Shown in pieces: positions 62,604 through 64,000 of a stretch of DNA of 64,000 nucleotides; position 1 is the stretch's first letter, and every line of letters starts with the position of its first letter. Source of the DNA: Sphingomonas_R sp036387535 (GTDB lineage Bacteria > Pseudomonadota > Alphaproteobacteria > Sphingomonadales > Sphingomonadaceae); contig NZ_DASVTO010000154.1 in assembly GCF_036387535.1 (NCBI RefSeq), positions 13,804 to 77,803 on the forward strand, in the 5' to 3' direction. The notes under the pieces were generated by a model that worked only from the letters and a program-made list of their open reading frames with translations, was not told the origin of the DNA and ran no database searches. The position numbers and the translations under genes were made by a program.

Positions 62604-62765
62604 CGCCGTTCACGCGACAACCATGACAACTTCGTAGGATTTCACGGGCCCTTCCGCCATCCCGGCGGTAGAGGACCGAACCACCGTTTCCGGGTTTGCC
62701 CGGAAAAGTCCGCGGGAGGCAGCCTCAGAACTGCCGTCAACACCGCTAAGCCATAGGAGTGAAAC
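62604..62765 (+). promoter_or_regulatory. rplK leader with candidate RNA hairpins
   Basis: 162-bp gap between nusG and rplK. It contains a clear hairpin at 62687-62706 (TTTCCGGG stem, TTTG loop, CCCGGAAA) and a smaller GGCAG/CTGCC pair downstream. In many bacteria L1 represses the L11 operon through a leader element; this is a candidate for such a site, but I did not match it to a defined L1 target. An AGGAG site precedes rplK. Confidence 0.45.
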
Positions 62766-63197
62766 ATGGCGAAGAAGATTACCGGTTACATCAAGCTGCA
62801 GGTGCCGGCCGGCAAGGCCAATCCGTCGCCGCCGATCGGCCCCGCCCTGGGTCAGCGCGGCGTCAACATCATGGAATTCTGCAAGGCGTTCAACGCGTCG
62901 ACCGGTGACCAGGAAGTCGGCACGCCGCTCCCCACCGTCATCACCGTCTATGCCGACCGCAGCTTCTCGTTCGCGACGAAGACCCCGCCGGCGTCGTACC
63001 TGATCAAGAAGGCCGCGAACCTGAAGTCGGGTTCGAAGGAGCCGGGCAAGATCAGCGCCGGCACCATCGCCCGCTCGAAGCTGGCGGAAATCGCACAGGC
63101 CAAGATGAAGGACCTGAACGCGAACGACATCGAGTCGGCAACGAAGACGATCGAAGGCTCCGCACGCGCGATGGGCCTGGAAGTGGTGGAGGGCTGA
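62766..63197 (+). CDS. rplK: 50S ribosomal protein L11
   Basis: 143 residues, full length. N-terminal domain KKITGYIKLQVPAGKANPSP, the linker and the C-terminal RNA-binding domain ending AMGLEVVEG. It shapes the GTPase-associated centre of 23S rRNA. Four bases before rplA. Confidence 0.98.
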   Translation: MAKKITGYIKLQVPAGKANPSPPIGPALGQRGVNIMEFCKAFNASTGDQEVGTPLPTVITVYADRSFSFATKTPPASYLIKKAANLKSGSKEPGKISAGTIARSKLAEIAQAKMKDLNANDIESATKTIEGSARAMGLEVVEG

Positions 63198-63201
63198 TCC
63201 G

Positions 63202-64000
63202 ATGGCCAAGCTGAGCAAGAAGAACAAGGCGATGGCGCAGGCCGTCGATGCGCTGAAGCTGTACGGTGTCGATGAAGCCATCGCACTGGCCCGCACCAAC
63301 GCGACCGCGAAGTTCGACGAGACGATCGAGGTCGCGCTGAACCTGGGCGTCGATCCGCGCCATGCCGACCAGATGGTCCGCGGCGTCGTCACGCTGCCCA
63401 AGGGCACCGGCAAGGACGTCCGCGTCGGCGTGTTCGCCCGCGGCGCCAAGGCCGACGAAGCGCGTGCGGCCGGGGCCGAGGTCGTCGGGGCCGAGGATCT
63501 GCTGGAGCAGGTGCAGGGCGGCACGATCGATTTCGATCGCTGCATCGCGACCCCGGACATGATGGGTCTGGTCGGTCGGCTGGGCAAGGTGCTGGGTCCG
63601 AAGGGCCTGATGCCGAACCCGAAGCTGGGCACCGTCACCATGAACGTCGGTGACGCGGTCAAGGCGGCCAAGGGCGGCCAGGTCGAGTTCCGCGTCGAAA
63701 AGGCCGGGATCATCCATTCGGGCATCGGCAAGGCGAGCTTCTCGAACGCGGACCTGCGCCGCAACTTCGACGCGTTCGTGGACGCGATCGTGCGTGCCAA
63801 GCCGACCGGCGCCAAGGGTAAGTACGTCAAGATGGTGGCCCTGAGCTCCTCGATGGGTCCGGGCCTCAAGGTCGACGTGGCGGAGGTTGCGGGCGCCTAC
63901 GCGTCTGCCTCCGCGCACGCAGCAAAGAAAGGGCCGGGGCGGCGACGCCTCGGCCCTTTTTCGTACCCGCTCAAGCCATTGTGTTGCCATCTTTTCCGCG
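63202..64000 (+). CDS. rplA: 50S ribosomal protein L1, no in-frame stop before window end
   Basis: The first 232 codons are a normal L1: MAKLSKKNKAMAQAVDALKL, VGRLGKVLGPKGLMPNPKLG, and VKMVALSSSMGPGLKVDVAE close to the usual end. Residue 233 is TAC, where other L1 genes typically stop after VAEVAGA-like ends. The frame then stays open through an intrinsic terminator to the window edge, at least 33 more codons of non-L1 sequence (YASASAHAAKKGPGRRRLGP). Either the stop lies further on, the stop mutated (one base, TAA or TAG to TAC), or there is a sequence error. L1 forms the mobile stalk at the E-site and autoregulates the operon. Confidence 0.85.
   Translation, partial: MAKLSKKNKAMAQAVDALKLYGVDEAIALARTNATAKFDETIEVALNLGVDPRHADQMVRGVVTLPKGTGKDVRVGVFARGAKADEARAAGAEVVGAEDLLEQVQGGTIDFDRCIATPDMMGLVGRLGKVLGPKGLMPNPKLGTVTMNVGDAVKAAKGGQVEFRVEKAGIIHSGIGKASFSNADLRRNFDAFVDAIVRAKPTGAKGKYVKMVALSSSMGPGLKVDVAEVAGAYASASAHAAKKGPGRRRLGPFSYPLKPLCCHLFR
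63928..63961 (+). terminator. Intrinsic terminator inside the extended rplA frame
   Basis: A 14-bp stem with one G-U pair (AAAGGGCCGGGGCG), a GCGA tetraloop and five T residues. It is positioned about 30 bases after where L1 normally ends, the usual place for a terminator separating rplKA from the next ribosomal genes. Confidence 0.9.

Overview
This window is a high-GC, gene-dense stretch of a chromosome from an alphaproteobacterium, most likely Sphingomonadaceae (Sphingomonas-like). The case rests on a full-length CtrA response regulator with a perfect CtrA box in front of it, a methionine synthase split into two genes, an NDUFA12 / MlaD / DUF2155 operon, a DUF6894 protein, a two-domain cold-shock protein, an EpsB_2-type sugar transferase and a fatty acyl-AMP ligase. 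No CRISPR array, prophage, complete insertion sequence or recognisable defence system is visible. Most of the window is core genome.

Layout. 0-6.3 kb: a partial beta-helix protein, then a methionine-cycle operon on the minus strand (ArsR-methyltransferase regulator, metF, metH N-half, metH C-half) with a 28-bp palindromic operator against the regulator start. 6.4-8.6 kb: an MlaA-like protein and two lipoproteins. 8.7-10.9 kb: groESL with a CIRCE element. 11-15 kb: sppA, a TRIC-type channel and envelope proteins. 15.2-27.2 kb: an unbroken minus-strand run of 2-oxoacid dehydrogenase and TCA-cycle genes (pdhC, sdhB, a thioesterase, zapE, mdh, sucD, sucA, sucB, lpd), with a decayed GIY-YIG nuclease gene between mdh and sucD. 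27.3-31.5 kb: stress and repair genes (universal stress protein, free-methionine sulfoxide reductase, ArfB, a pseudouridine synthase), then ctrA.

31.6-43.3 kb: an MscS-type channel, exopolysaccharide genes (EpsB_2 transferase and ManC, divergent), an aldo/keto reductase, an XRE/DUF2083 regulator, an outer-membrane protein with a strong terminator, an M20 peptidase, DUF4893 and a short-chain dehydrogenase. 43.3-44.5 kb: a lower-GC, gene-poor patch with one small membrane protein. 44.5-51.6 kb: patatin, M1 aminopeptidase, YpfJ-type metalloprotease, an NADP-dependent oxidoreductase and an RGY-rich DUF2171 protein. 51.9 kb: tRNA-Ala(CGC). 52-57.2 kb: a molybdopterin oxidoreductase with a b-type cytochrome, aat, the NDUFA12-mlaD-DUF2155 operon, a double cold-shock protein and recX. 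57.3-61.6 kb: a fatty acyl-AMP ligase and a GGDEF/EAL protein. 61.6 kb to the end: tRNA-Trp, secE, nusG, rplK, rplA.

The most unusual observations are: (1) rplA has no in-frame stop before the window ends; its expected stop is a TAC codon and an intrinsic terminator lies inside the extended reading frame; (2) the GIY-YIG remnant carries several lesions inside the TCA operon; (3) the palindromic operator over the start of the methionine-cycle regulator; (4) a tail-to-tail overlap of about 180 bp between aat and the DUF2155 gene. I did not find a clear candidate for a wholly new multi-gene system.
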